Origin: an uncultured Alphaproteobacteria bacterium
Lineage (GTDB): Bacteria > Pseudomonadota > Alphaproteobacteria > Thalassobaculales > Thalassobaculaceae
Assembly: GCA_902629125.1 (NCBI GenBank)
Contig: CACOPQ010000001.1
Location: 62,001 to 126,000, forward strand
Direction of reading: 5' to 3'
DNA length: 64,000 bases
Part shown: in pieces, positions 27,832-37,454 of the stretch
How the letters are laid out: every line of letters starts with the position of its first letter
Numbering within the stretch: the stretch's first letter is position 1
Translations under genes and position numbers: made by a program
Notes under the pieces: generated by a model
What the model saw: only the letters and a program-made list of their open reading frames with translations
Databases searched by the model: none
Told to the model about the DNA's origin: nothing

Positions 27832-29772
27832 TTAAAGAGAATCTGCAATTGCATGCCCATTTTGAATAGCCGTCATCAAATTTCTTGGTGATTGACAATC
27901 ACCAATCTTCATTACAAGTGTGCCATCCAATTCATCAGCTAGCTCATCATTTGAGATACGGGGTGTTGAATAAACCAACAAATCTACATCCGATATTTTA
28001 TCCTCTATCGCATTGTAGGGGTTCATAACCGTCACTTCTTTATCAATGAAACTTATTACTTGTTGTGCTGGTTGAATCTGAATATTAGCCCCATAAAGCC
28101 TTCTGAAAACACCAATTGCACTACAATGGTTTACGCTTGCCGCTACTCTGGGGCGCGACGTTAACAATATTACATTCTTGAAATTTTGGGCCATTAGATC
28201 TGCTACGCCATATGTTGCAGCGGTACCATCCTCGTCAACCAAAACAGCTGTCCCACCATCCAACTTTTCTGCCTTTATTACGTATTCGCGAGCCGAAAGC
28301 ACTCTAACCCCCCTCTCCAGGCCACCAGGCACACGATGGTTAGCTCCAGTAGCGAGCAAAACTACATCACTACCAAAATCAACTACATCTCGTGCGCTAA
28401 CTTTATAGTTCAAGACATATTCAACCCCATATTTTTCTCCAGAGAAAATTTGATGCTCTATAATCCGCCGCATTTCCTGACGACCCGGCAGCTTGGATTC
28501 TAGCAACAAACCACCGCCTAATTCCGATGCAGAACTGAAGAGCGTCACCCCATGACCTTTAGCGGCGGCTACCCAAGCTGCTTCAAGCCCAGATACGCCG
28601 CCTCCAACAACGATCACCCTTTTTGAAAAGTTTGCAGGTTCTGGAAGTCGAAAAGCCTCGTTAACTTGACCAACGAAAGCATTATGATGCTCTGCAAGAG
28701 GTTTACCCAGATGCACTTCACCCCAAGAAAAATTATCATAAACGCACGGTCGAATATCTCGTGGATTACCCAAGCGAGCTTTCTCAGGCCAAGCGGGATC
28801 TGTGATTAGAGCTCGTGACATACCGACCAGATCGCCAAATCCTTCTTCGATAATTCTATTGGCTAAGGCAGGCTCTCCTATCCGACCCAATGCCATTACC
28901 GGCACATTCCCGGATACTGCTCGCATTTTTTTATGCAACTCAATAAAAGCACCTTGATCAAAGTACATATCTGGAACGTGGGTCTCCAAACTTAAACTAA
29001 AATTTCCTTGACCGTACGCGAAATAATCAAAGTAACCCGTCTTTGACAAAAGTGTTGTTATTCTGACCGCCTCGTCGGGGCAGACTCCGCCTGGGACACC
29101 TTCATCAGCTGGCATCTTTAGCCCAACAATAAATTCTTGCCCACATTTTTCTCGAATACCTTCGGCTATCTTTCTAACAAAAAGCGTCCTAGACTCAAGA
29201 TCACCTCCAAACATGTCTTCTCGATTATTTGAGGCTGGTGACAAAAATTGCATGATCAAATAACCATGTGCTCCATGCAGCTCAACACCATCAAAACCAC
29301 AATCTGACAACCTTTTTGCCGTGTTTATATATGACTCTGCAACACGAAGAACTTCTCCTGTCTCCATTACGTGTGGCACAGTGCCACTATAAGGATCAGG
29401 AAGGTTTGAAACCCCGATTGGTGATTTTGTTGGATGCCACAATTGTTGTCGTCCAGGGTGCCATAGTTGACCAATTATTACAGCGCCTTCTTTGTGTACA
29501 TCGTCAGCAATCTGCTTAAAGCCAGCTTCATTTGTCGGATCAAACCCAGTAATTGTTGAGGCTTGTGCTATTGCCTCAGGGTCCACAGCGATTACTTCTG
29601 TAACAAGCATCGCAGCTCCGCCGCGCGCACGCTCTAATAAAAAATTACGCCATGGTTCAGTGATTTTATTATTTTGTGCAAAATTTGTTACTGTAGCGCA
29701 TAAACAAATTCTATTTTTTAAAGTCTTTTTTCCAACTTTTAATTCCGAAAAGAGAGAACGATATCTTAACAC
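27832..29772 (-). CDS. TMADH/2,4-dienoyl-CoA-reductase-like flavoenzyme lacking Fe-S cysteines
   Basis: The 646 residues comprise an Old Yellow Enzyme-type TIM barrel (about 1-345; GQLWHPGRQ, GVELHGAHGYLIMQFLSP, NNREDMFGG) and FAD/NAD-binding domains (VVGGGVSGLEAAW near 390). This is the layout of trimethylamine/dimethylamine dehydrogenase and dienoyl-CoA reductase. In those, a C-x2-C-x3-C-x11/12-C cluster after the barrel binds 4Fe-4S. Here the segment reads RPCVYDNFSWGEVHLGKP, with only one cysteine, so the cluster is probably absent. The start is GTG 29772 with AGAGG seven bases upstream. Confidence 0.8.
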   Translation of the reverse strand: MLRYRSLFSELKVGKKTLKNRICLCATVTNFAQNNKITEPWRNFLLERARGGAAMLVTEVIAVDPEAIAQASTITGFDPTNEAGFKQIADDVHKEGAVIIGQLWHPGRQQLWHPTKSPIGVSNLPDPYSGTVPHVMETGEVLRVAESYINTAKRLSDCGFDGVELHGAHGYLIMQFLSPASNNREDMFGGDLESRTLFVRKIAEGIREKCGQEFIVGLKMPADEGVPGGVCPDEAVRITTLLSKTGYFDYFAYGQGNFSLSLETHVPDMYFDQGAFIELHKKMRAVSGNVPVMALGRIGEPALANRIIEEGFGDLVGMSRALITDPAWPEKARLGNPRDIRPCVYDNFSWGEVHLGKPLAEHHNAFVGQVNEAFRLPEPANFSKRVIVVGGGVSGLEAAWVAAAKGHGVTLFSSASELGGGLLLESKLPGRQEMRRIIEHQIFSGEKYGVEYVLNYKVSARDVVDFGSDVVLLATGANHRVPGGLERGVRVLSAREYVIKAEKLDGGTAVLVDEDGTAATYGVADLMAQNFKNVILLTSRPRVAASVNHCSAIGVFRRLYGANIQIQPAQQVISFIDKEVTVMNPYNAIEDKISDVDLLVYSTPRISNDELADELDGTLVMKIGDCQSPRNLMTAIQNGHAIADSL

Positions 29773-29900
29773 TATTTAACCTCTAGTCTTAGTTAATACT
29801 AAATTTACTTAATTAATAAGACACGACCAACGATATTTTTACAAGATGCAAGGCGAATGGTTACCCGGTATAAAAGGGTCTTGGTTGATTAAACAAAGGC

Positions 29901-30620
29901 CTATTCGTTAGCAATGACTTTAGCTTGACTGCCGAAAAGCTGAAAGCGATCCAGCAACGATTTTCCCCACAAATCGATTCTTTCACTAAAAAGCTCCCAG
30001 CCCTTGATATGAGCCTGCCTAGGCTGCGCCCCTGGACGGTTGAGCCTATGAGCACCATGCATAGTCCATCGGTCTATCATGTCACGTGTTATTTCTGGAT
30101 GGAATTGCGTGGCAATAGCGCACTTGTTATAGATAAAAGCCTGATTTGGGAAAATATCGCCCCTTGCTATTAGAGTTGCGGTTGAAGGGGTATCAAACCC
30201 TTCTCTATGCCATTGATAGAATATATTGGAATCTAGAAACCAGTCCCTACCGGCTTCCGTCGGGTAGATACGTGTGTAACCAGATTCTATATGACCATCA
30301 GCATGAGGTTTTACATCGCCCCCTAGCACCCTTGCCAAAATCTGACCGCCAAGGCAAAGGCCCAGGAAAGGGATTTCCGCGCGTAAAACTTTAGGGACAA
30401 AATCTAACTCTTTCTTAATACCAGGCATCCAACAGTCGTTCGCGCTCATTGGCCCGCCAAAAATTACGACCGCAGCATAGCGATCTAACTCTTCCGGCAA
30501 TTCGTCACCCAAGCACGGACACCGTCTATCAAACTTGTAACCGCGTTCTTTAAAAAGATGTCCAATATGACCCGGAACAGATTTTTTTTGATGTACTATT
30601 AACAGAACAGTATCTTGCAT
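29901..30620 (-). CDS. Class I glutamine amidotransferase domain protein
   Basis: A stand-alone GATase of 239 residues. The nucleophile Cys89 lies in the elbow GLCLGGQ, and the partner histidine and glutamate are in TQFHPEIT (about 178-185). It resembles the GMP-synthase-like GATases that hydrolyse gamma-glutamyl amides. It begins six bases after the stop of the nicotinate phosphoribosyltransferase-like gene, which suggests a two-gene unit. Whether it transfers ammonia or simply hydrolyses a gamma-glutamyl compound cannot be told. Confidence 0.82.
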   Translation of the reverse strand: MQDTVLLIVHQKKSVPGHIGHLFKERGYKFDRRCPCLGDELPEELDRYAAVVIFGGPMSANDCWMPGIKKELDFVPKVLRAEIPFLGLCLGGQILARVLGGDVKPHADGHIESGYTRIYPTEAGRDWFLDSNIFYQWHREGFDTPSTATLIARGDIFPNQAFIYNKCAIATQFHPEITRDMIDRWTMHGAHRLNRPGAQPRQAHIKGWELFSERIDLWGKSLLDRFQLFGSQAKVIANE

Positions 30621-30626
30621 GGATTT

Positions 30627-31808
30627 CTATTTTGATAAGAGAAATTCTCTTCCTACCTTTACTCTCGATGCCCCATCATAGTCAATGATATCCGCAGTTG
30701 CATAGGTTTCACTCCAATTATCCGGTAGATAAGACCCAGTCCCTATCATGTCGATGGGAGCTTCTGCCAAAGCCATAATCCGACATTTCTCAGGAGAGAA
30801 CCCGCTTGACCCTACTATTTTCGCTCTTGAAAACCCGGCTGCATTGAGTATCTCACGGAGATGCCAAATAGCGGCAGCAGAGACGCCAGTTCCAATAAGG
30901 TGCCGTAACTCTGTATCAGATCTATACCCACGAATTGCTCTGGTCGCGTTTCTTTCCAAAACTGCGTAGGACTTTGACATGTCGAGGCCTTCAACATAGC
31001 GCCCGCCATGGGTATCAAGACGTAATGAAAGTTGCCCATCTTCCAATAGTTTTGGAAATCTCTCACATACGGAGATTGAATCCGAAATTTCTTTGCCGAA
31101 ATAATCTACTAAAACCGTCAGGTTTGTATCTGGGTGAGTTTCATAGAACATTTCGGCTGCCCGGATAGTTGATCCTGCGTAGCCAACGAGGGCATGAGGC
31201 ATTGTACCAAAACCTGATTCCTGTCCAAAGAAATGAGCTGTATCGTCTGTTGCGTTTCCAACGAAACCGATTGCCCCCTCCTTGTTTTGAGCTTTCTTTG
31301 ACCCCACGCTAGCTCCATATGCCATTAATTCTGCCATATCAGCGCCTGCGCAATGCCGCGCATCCATTGCAAGAAATGCTGTTCTAGGTAGTTCAACACA
31401 CATCACATAGGAATTATAAGCCGCCACACACGACGAGCCTAGTTTTTGGAGGAATTGCGTTTCTAAATCAACAAGGTGAAATAGTGAACCAGTAATGTAA
31501 ACTAAGGGTTCCCCAGCGCCCACCCACGATCCTTCTTTGTATTTTAAATCGATTTTAAAAGAAGTCTGACGCGCTCTCGCCATTGAATGTAACCAATCGA
31601 TAGCTAATCGAGGAGCACTTGTTACAGGTCGTCGCATGAAAACTGCGTAGGTTACAGTGGTATCGCCAAATTTCTCGACGATATCTTTAGTTCTTAGAAA
31701 GTATTTATCCGCAAACCGGTTAATCGACCCGGCATCTGGCGACAGCGCTACTCGAGCTATCTTCTTTACCCCATTTTCTTTTGAGCTCTGAAGTTTTTTT
31801 CGTATCAT
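30627..31808 (-). CDS. Nicotinate phosphoribosyltransferase-like protein
   Basis: The 393 residues have the NAPRT/QPRT barrel pattern. Visible segments are DKYFLRTKDIVEKFGD near the N-terminus, FMRRP, and DYFGKEISDSISVCE, LRLDTHGGRYVEG and IVGSSGFSPEKCRIM in the C-terminal half. GTGSYL is the phosphate-binding turn. The family joins nicotinate to PRPP for NAD salvage. The sequence is divergent from PncB, so a related pyridine or other base is possible. The start is ATG 31808; TTG 31823 would add five residues. Confidence 0.75.
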   Translation of the reverse strand: MIRKKLQSSKENGVKKIARVALSPDAGSINRFADKYFLRTKDIVEKFGDTTVTYAVFMRRPVTSAPRLAIDWLHSMARARQTSFKIDLKYKEGSWVGAGEPLVYITGSLFHLVDLETQFLQKLGSSCVAAYNSYVMCVELPRTAFLAMDARHCAGADMAELMAYGASVGSKKAQNKEGAIGFVGNATDDTAHFFGQESGFGTMPHALVGYAGSTIRAAEMFYETHPDTNLTVLVDYFGKEISDSISVCERFPKLLEDGQLSLRLDTHGGRYVEGLDMSKSYAVLERNATRAIRGYRSDTELRHLIGTGVSAAAIWHLREILNAAGFSRAKIVGSSGFSPEKCRIMALAEAPIDMIGTGSYLPDNWSETYATADIIDYDGASRVKVGREFLLSK

Positions 31809-31868
31809 GTTACCCAATCCCAATCAAAATATGTAGGCCGAGTAAATTTTAAACTATCAACTTTTAGC

Positions 31869-33263
31869 TTATGAAACGGCTGCCATATTCGGAAAGTTTT
31901 TTTCTTTGGAAAAGTTTTCTTTAAGCATATCAGCAATAAGGAAAGCTAGTTCAAGTGCTTGCGAAGCATTTAATCGAGGATCGCAGTGAGTATGATACCT
32001 GTCGCCAAGCGAAACCTCGTTTATAGCCTGCGCTCCACCCAAACACTCTGTGACATCCTGGCCGGTCATTTCAAAATGCACTCCGCCAGCGTAAGTTCTT
32101 TCTGAAGCATGTATTTCGAAAAACTGTTTTACTTCTGATAAAATATTATCAAACGGCCTTGTTTTATATCCATTAGACGATGTAATTGTGTTGCCATGCA
32201 TTGGATCACAGGACCAAACTACATTCTTACCTTCTTTTTGGACTTCCCTAATTAGGGCAGGTAGTTTCGATCCGATATTTTCTGCCCCCATCCTGCAAAT
32301 CAAAGTTAATCGACCGGCCTCATTGACCGGGTTCAATTTTGAAATCAATGTAATTAATTCTTCAGCAGCCAAACTAGGCCCACATTTAAGGCCTATAGGG
32401 TTTTTGATTCCGCGCATATATTCAACATGCGCTCCGTCCAACTGCCGCGTACGATCACCAATCCAAATCATATGGGCCGAAGTACTATACCATCCTTTGT
32501 CATCTGTTATAGTATCTTGCCGAGTCATAGATTGCTCATACCCGAGCAAGAGAGCCTCATGTGAAGTGTAAAAATCTGTTTCCCGAAGCTGTCTAATTGA
32601 GTCTGCGGTCAGCCCGCATGCTTTCATAAATCTAAGGGCCTCATCCAATCTCTGTGACAGCTTTTCGTAACGATCACCTTGAGGAGAGTTGGACACAAAA
32701 CCTAGTGTCCACTGGTGAATTTCTTCTAGATTCGCAAATCCACCTTGAGCGAAGGCTCTTAATAAATTGAGCGTCGACGCCGACTGGTTATATGCTTTTA
32801 AGAGGCGACCCGGATCTGGCTTTCTTTTTGCAGGCTCAAATTCTATAGAATTTACAATATCTCCTCGATAACTCGGCAACTCTTGGTTACCCTGTTTTTC
32901 CACCGGACTGGATCTAGGTTTTGCAAACTGACCCGCCAGTCGGCCAACCTTCACAACAGGGAGGCCTCCACCAAAAGTAAGGACAAGTGCCATCTGCAAG
33001 AGTACACGAAATGTATCCCTAATGTTATTGGCTGAGAATTCTGCAAAGCTTTCCGCGCAATCCCCGCCTTGCAATACAAACGCTTGACCAGATGCTACTC
33101 GCGCTAATTCGGATTTAAGCTTCTGCGCTTCGCCTACAAAAACAAGCGGCGGGAATGAAGCAATCTGTGACTCGACCCTTTCTAAATGCTCGACATCAGG
33201 ATAATCCGGCATTTGCAAGGCCTGCTTAGTTCGCCAAGAATTAGGTTGCCATGAGCTAGACAT
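31869..33263 (-). CDS. Class II 3-deoxy-D-arabino-heptulosonate-7-phosphate synthase
   Basis: It condenses phosphoenolpyruvate and erythrose 4-phosphate, the first step of the shikimate pathway. The class II (plant/Mycobacterium) type is shown by [22 protein letters not shown] (metal Cys69), [15 protein letters not shown] and [19 protein letters not shown] and [19 protein letters not shown] are also present. It has 464 residues, full length. ATG 33263 has GGAGAG six bases upstream. It supplies the pathway that ends with aroC at 14.1 kb. Confidence 0.94.
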   Translation of the reverse strand: MSSSWQPNSWRTKQALQMPDYPDVEHLERVESQIASFPPLVFVGEAQKLKSELARVASGQAFVLQGGDCAESFAEFSANNIRDTFRVLLQMALVLTFGGGLPVVKVGRLAGQFAKPRSSPVEKQGNQELPSYRGDIVNSIEFEPAKRKPDPGRLLKAYNQSASTLNLLRAFAQGGFANLEEIHQWTLGFVSNSPQGDRYEKLSQRLDEALRFMKACGLTADSIRQLRETDFYTSHEALLLGYEQSMTRQDTITDDKGWYSTSAHMIWIGDRTRQLDGAHVEYMRGIKNPIGLKCGPSLAAEELITLISKLNPVNEAGRLTLICRMGAENIGSKLPALIREVQKEGKNVVWSCDPMHGNTITSSNGYKTRPFDNILSEVKQFFEIHASERTYAGGVHFEMTGQDVTECLGGAQAINEVSLGDRYHTHCDPRLNASQALELAFLIADMLKENFSKEKNFPNMAAVS

Positions 33264-33470
33264 TTTCTACTCTCCACAGGGTCTTGATAACCACAAAGGT
33301 TTTAAAAACATTGCGCGACTAGACTTTTATCAGTCGATTCGCACGAAGTGAACTATTTCTAGATCAAAAAATCAATGTTTAATAATATCTGCATTTTAAT
33401 AAGAAATATTTCCATCAGTATAATTTTCTAATTCTTTCGGGTTATGCTATACATGAATTCCTATTTTCTA

Positions 33471-33490
33471 GACTTAAAATTTTATAAGTC
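33471..33490. promoter_or_regulatory. 20-base imperfect palindrome upstream of MFS gene
   Basis: GACTTAAAAT/TTTATAAGTC matches at 8 of 10 positions of the dyad. It lies in the 270-350 base spacer between divergent DAHP synthase and the MFS transporter, a good position for an operator. No regulator gene is adjacent, so this is a candidate by position and symmetry only. Confidence 0.35.
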
Positions 33491-33537
33491 GAGGTTCATG
33501 ATCTCAGCCTTCGACAGCAATCAAAGCGAAATTATCT

Positions 33538-34866
33538 GTGTTTGCTATTTCTTTTCTTTTTACGGCCTGGCGTAGACCCCAAAATGCGCCCCTTAGCCAA
33601 GGGAGGAGCAAAAGTAATGATAACGATACAAACTACGCCGCAAAAATAACGTCGGGGAAGCTAATTCTAGTCGTATTTGCCCCATTTGCTGCAGGGTATT
33701 TCCTGTCCTATTTATTTCGTTCCACAAACGCTATAATTGCCCCCCAATTGACAAGTGAAGTAGGTTTAGATGCTGGAGATCTAGGCTTTCTTACTGCCAC
33801 ATATTTTCTAACATTTTCCTTATTTCAAATTCCTTTGGGCATTTTGCTTGATAGATATGGTCCTCGAAAAGTGCAAACAATACTTCTGTTGTTTGCAGCT
33901 GGCGGTGCTGTGCTATTTTCTCTTGGCGCAGACGCGTCTGTTTTGGCTATCGGCAGAGGGTTTATAGGACTAGGCGTGGCAGGTTGTTTGATGGGAGCTG
34001 TAAAGGCTGCCACAATATGGTTCAATGATCGCCACTGGCCTCTCATCAACGGGAGTTTTCTTGCTATCGGTGGACTAGGAGCAGTTGCTGCAACAGCTCC
34101 TCTCGAGATTATGTTAGCTTTTTATACTTGGCGAGAGATATTCCTTGTTCTCGCAATTGCAACACTCGCAGTTTCTCTAGTAATTTTCATTATAGTGCCT
34201 GAACGCAAAACTAATATTTCACGCCCGAGTCTCAGGCATCAGATAATCGAGCTGGGCTCCATATACACAAACCGAGAGTTTTGGAAATGTGCGCCTCTCA
34301 TCAGCACTAGTCTAGCGGCAAATATGGCAATACAGGGTCTTTGGGCTGGACCCTGGCTACAGGATGTTGCCAATTTAGATAGAGGACCCGTCGCACATTA
34401 TTTACTATTGCTAGCACTCGCCCTTGCCATAGGATCTCTATTGACTGGCGCACTCGCAAACTGGTTAGAAAAATTTAAAGTATCTTTGCTAACTTTTTTC
34501 ACTGCCTCGATGGTTTTGTTTATGGTCAGTCAACTTGTAATAATCTTCGAGTTAGCACCAACTTCTATCTTTCCCTGGCTTGCATTCGGACTACTTGCAA
34601 ACTCCGCTATGGTAGTTTACGCGCATTTGACCCGATTTTTTCCAAATGAATTATCTGGTCGGGTCATCACTGCGGTAAATGTGATGACTTTTGGAGGCGT
34701 ATTCTTGATTCAATACCTTATAGGAGAGATAATAAATTTCTTCCCTACAGGAGAAAACGGCGCATACAGTACCGAAGGATTTTTTTGGGGTTTTGGATTA
34801 GCTTTACTAGCGCAGTCCCTATCATTCATTTGGTTTATAGTGCCTAGACCTGCAAAAGTAGGGTAA
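33538..34866 (+). CDS. MFS transporter with a disrupted or uncertain N-terminus
   Basis: A major facilitator with about 12 helices; FRSTNAIIAPQL and LGILLDRYGPRKVQ (the MFS loop 2-3 motif) are clear. The open frame begins at GTG 33538, which has no ribosome-binding site. A strong one, GGGAGGAG (33601-33608), is followed eight bases later by ATG 33617. That ATG is one frame off and meets TAA at 33647. Adding one A to the run at 33642-33646 would join this ATG to the MFS frame just before TSGKLILVV. So the gene may carry a homopolymer deletion or a sequence error. Substrate unknown; the downstream aminotransferase suggests an organic acid or amine. Confidence 0.75.
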   Translation: MFAISFLFTAWRRPQNAPLSQGRSKSNDNDTNYAAKITSGKLILVVFAPFAAGYFLSYLFRSTNAIIAPQLTSEVGLDAGDLGFLTATYFLTFSLFQIPLGILLDRYGPRKVQTILLLFAAGGAVLFSLGADASVLAIGRGFIGLGVAGCLMGAVKAATIWFNDRHWPLINGSFLAIGGLGAVAATAPLEIMLAFYTWREIFLVLAIATLAVSLVIFIIVPERKTNISRPSLRHQIIELGSIYTNREFWKCAPLISTSLAANMAIQGLWAGPWLQDVANLDRGPVAHYLLLLALALAIGSLLTGALANWLEKFKVSLLTFFTASMVLFMVSQLVIIFELAPTSIFPWLAFGLLANSAMVVYAHLTRFFPNELSGRVITAVNVMTFGGVFLIQYLIGEIINFFPTGENGAYSTEGFFWGFGLALLAQSLSFIWFIVPRPAKVG

Positions 34867-34993
34867 GTTTTAAAAAACTAGCGTAAACTCGAACGAGTGT
34901 GGTGATAAATTTTCATGAAAGACAATGTAGCATTTATTAAAAAAGTATCTATAGTCTTTGTTTGTAAGCGTTTGTAAATTCAGGGAGAACATT

Positions 34994-36382
34994 ATGCCAT
35001 TGAAGCCTAATTCGCCAGAAGCAAGGGATGTCGCTTATTTAGTGCACCCCTACACGAATCTCCGAGCTAACGAAGAACAAGGCCCTATGATTATCGAAAA
35101 GGGCGAGGGTGTGTATGTTTGGGACAATGGCGGAAAAAAATATATCGAGGGCATGGCTGGTCTGTGGTCAACCTCATTAGGTTTTCAACATAAAAGATTA
35201 GTAGCTGCCGCCACCAAACAACTTGAAACCCTTCCATATTATCATCTCTTTGGGCAAAAGTCGCATCCTCCAAGCATCGACCTGGCGGAAAAACTTTTAA
35301 ACGTAGCACCTGATACTGTTTCTAAAGTGTTTTTTAACAACTCAGGATCAGAAGCCAACGATACTGCGATAAAGATCATTTGGTACTATAATAATGCACG
35401 CGGACGTCACCAGAAGAAAAAAATAATCGGCAGGATAAATGGTTACCATGGTATCACTCTTGCTTCTTCCAGCCTAACCGGCCGCTCGTTAAATCATGCG
35501 GGCTTTGATGTCCCGCTAGAAAAATTTATTCACACAAACAACCCTCACTATTACAAATTTGGTGAGGATAGTGAAACTGAAGAAGATTTTGCAACGCGTA
35601 TGGCAAACGACCTAGATCAGCTCATAATTGATGAAGGTCCTGAAACAGTGGCCGCTTTTTTCGCTGAACCTATAATGGGAGCCGGTGGTGTTATCACCCC
35701 GCCAAAAACCTATTTTGAAAAGATACAGGCGGTACTAAAAAAACATGATGTTTTATTTGTCGCCGACGAGGTTATTTGTGGTTTTTGCAGAACTGGTAAC
35801 TTTTGGGCATCAGAGACTTTCAACATAGAGCCTGACATTCTTGTCTGCGCAAAAGCTTTGTCGTCAAGCTACCTACCTATCTCTGGCACGATGATAAGCG
35901 ACGACATTTATCAAGCTATTGCGGACGCAAGTAGTAAGCTTGGCGTTTTTGGGCATGGATATACCTACTCTGGCCATCCGGTTGCCGCAGCCGTAGCACT
36001 TGAAACACTGTCAATTTATGAAGAGGAAGATATTCTCGGACACGTAAGAAGCGTTATGGGCTTATACCAAGAACGACTAAACAGTTTTGCCGATCATCCA
36101 CTGGTAGGGGAAGTTCGCGGAGAAGGTTTAATAGGAGCGACAGAGTTAGTACGCGATAAGTCCTCCAAGGAGGCTTTCGCACCAACAGACAACGTTGGGG
36201 GAACAATCAGTAATATTTGTTTGAATCACGGTCTCATACTTCGACCTGTCGGTGACTCCATGTGCTTTTGCCCTCCATTAATTATAACCGAGAGTGAAAT
36301 AAATGCGTTGTTTGATGCTTATGAGGTTGCGTTAAATGAAGGACTGGACCATCTCACTAAAGAAGGAAAGGCTGTTGCCTAA
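34994..36382 (+). CDS. Class III (omega) aminotransferase, aspartate aminotransferase family
   Basis: A PLP enzyme of 462 residues with fold type I. It has FFNNSGSEAND (cofactor phosphate region), GYHG, ADEVICGFCRTG (Asp258) and CAKALSSSYLP, with the Schiff-base Lys287. It resembles omega-amino acid:pyruvate and taurine:pyruvate transaminases, moving a terminal amino group to pyruvate. The upstream-extended frame from 34958 was rejected because GGGAG lies six bases before ATG 34994. It follows the MFS gene by 127 bases and may use an imported amine. Confidence 0.9.
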   Translation: MPLKPNSPEARDVAYLVHPYTNLRANEEQGPMIIEKGEGVYVWDNGGKKYIEGMAGLWSTSLGFQHKRLVAAATKQLETLPYYHLFGQKSHPPSIDLAEKLLNVAPDTVSKVFFNNSGSEANDTAIKIIWYYNNARGRHQKKKIIGRINGYHGITLASSSLTGRSLNHAGFDVPLEKFIHTNNPHYYKFGEDSETEEDFATRMANDLDQLIIDEGPETVAAFFAEPIMGAGGVITPPKTYFEKIQAVLKKHDVLFVADEVICGFCRTGNFWASETFNIEPDILVCAKALSSSYLPISGTMISDDIYQAIADASSKLGVFGHGYTYSGHPVAAAVALETLSIYEEEDILGHVRSVMGLYQERLNSFADHPLVGEVRGEGLIGATELVRDKSSKEAFAPTDNVGGTISNICLNHGLILRPVGDSMCFCPPLIITESEINALFDAYEVALNEGLDHLTKEGKAVA

Positions 36383-36418
36383 TCAGGTAGTTAAATATTA
36401 GAAAAAATTTCGTTAACA

Positions 36419-36480
36419 TCGAGAGCCATCAAACTTTGCACTTTTAAAATTAATACAAAGCAACTGAATGCGGCTCTCGA
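36419..36480. repeat. Nine-base inverted repeat with long loop between convergent genes
   Basis: TCGAGAGCC (36419-36427) pairs perfectly with GGCTCTCGA (36472-36480). The 44-base loop holds a second pairing, CTTTG/CAAAG (about 36434 and 36456). It lies in the 143-base spacer between the converging aminotransferase and phyH genes. It could act as a two-way terminator or RNA-stabilising structure; no T-run follows directly. Confidence 0.4.
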
Positions 36481-36525
36481 GAAATTTATAAATTTAAGTC
36501 CAATTCCACTCATATTTAAAAATAA

Positions 36526-37425
36526 CTAATCTGCATCTTCTTTGTCATGTGTACGATTGTCATCGAAAGCAAAATACCTTGACTTCATTCCCCGCTGGTT
36601 TTCGTAAATTGATCCGTCAAATTTTGCTGGTGGATATGGTAGTCTTATGGGCGTATCAACGACTCTTGGCTCGAGAGTAGAAACGCCAGCTATCATACGA
36701 GACTCATACTCGTCCCACGGCTCGTCGAACCTTCGTAAGTCCCAAGCGTCAGCCGCAGCCGCCTGATACAATAGAAGAACACGATCTTTTCCAGAAAGAT
36801 TCTGTTCCGACCCATGAACGGCCCGGACATGATGGAAACTGCAAGCTCCCGTTTTACCTGTAACCCTCGCGGCCTTCGAAAAATCAAGTGGGCAAGTATC
36901 AGGGTCAATTGCACCGGCAAAAAATCCATTAGAGTGATGGTCATAAGTCGGTCCCTTATGGGAACCTGGCATAATTAATAAAGGCCCGTTCTCCTCGGTC
37001 ATATCATCCAACATCACACCAATAGCTAAAACATCATCATTTGTGTGAGGGTAAAAAGCCCAGTCCTGGTGCCACTCAACAGGGGAGCCATATTCGGCTG
37101 CCTTAATATTTATTTTGCCGCCATGGAGCCTTTGATCTGGCCCTATAAGCTTGGTTAAAATTGACACAATATTCGGCGTTTGCGCCATTTCTCGAAAAAT
37201 AGGGTGAACTTTATATGGCTCCTTTATTCTACGTACTCTAGGATTTTCAGGCGTATGAGATGGTTCTAAGTCATACACGGTGTCGTGATCGTCCAAGCCG
37301 CGCGCTTTTTCTATGAGCTCACCCAAAACTGAGCGCATAGCTGAAATCTCTTCTTGCGAGTAAACATCTTCTACAACTAAATACCCATTTTCATGGTAGA
37401 ATTTTGCTTCATCATTACTGATCAT
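36526..37425 (-). CDS. Phytanoyl-CoA dioxygenase (PhyH) family oxygenase 1
   Basis: A non-heme iron, 2-oxoglutarate-dependent oxygenase of 299 residues. The iron facial triad is His119 and Asp121 (WHQDW) plus His204 (RAVHGS). Arg215 (KDRVLL) is the likely 2-oxoglutarate anchor. It should hydroxylate a small substrate. The start is ATG 37425 with GGAG six bases upstream; the frame extends two codons further to a TTG. It is the first of five PhyH genes in 14 kb. It is followed upstream on the same strand by a small membrane protein gene. Confidence 0.88.
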   Translation of the reverse strand: MISNDEAKFYHENGYLVVEDVYSQEEISAMRSVLGELIEKARGLDDHDTVYDLEPSHTPENPRVRRIKEPYKVHPIFREMAQTPNIVSILTKLIGPDQRLHGGKINIKAAEYGSPVEWHQDWAFYPHTNDDVLAIGVMLDDMTEENGPLLIMPGSHKGPTYDHHSNGFFAGAIDPDTCPLDFSKAARVTGKTGACSFHHVRAVHGSEQNLSGKDRVLLLYQAAAADAWDLRRFDEPWDEYESRMIAGVSTLEPRVVDTPIRLPYPPAKFDGSIYENQRGMKSRYFAFDDNRTHDKEDAD

Positions 37426-37454
37426 TGCCAACTCCAGTATTGTTGTATTATAGG

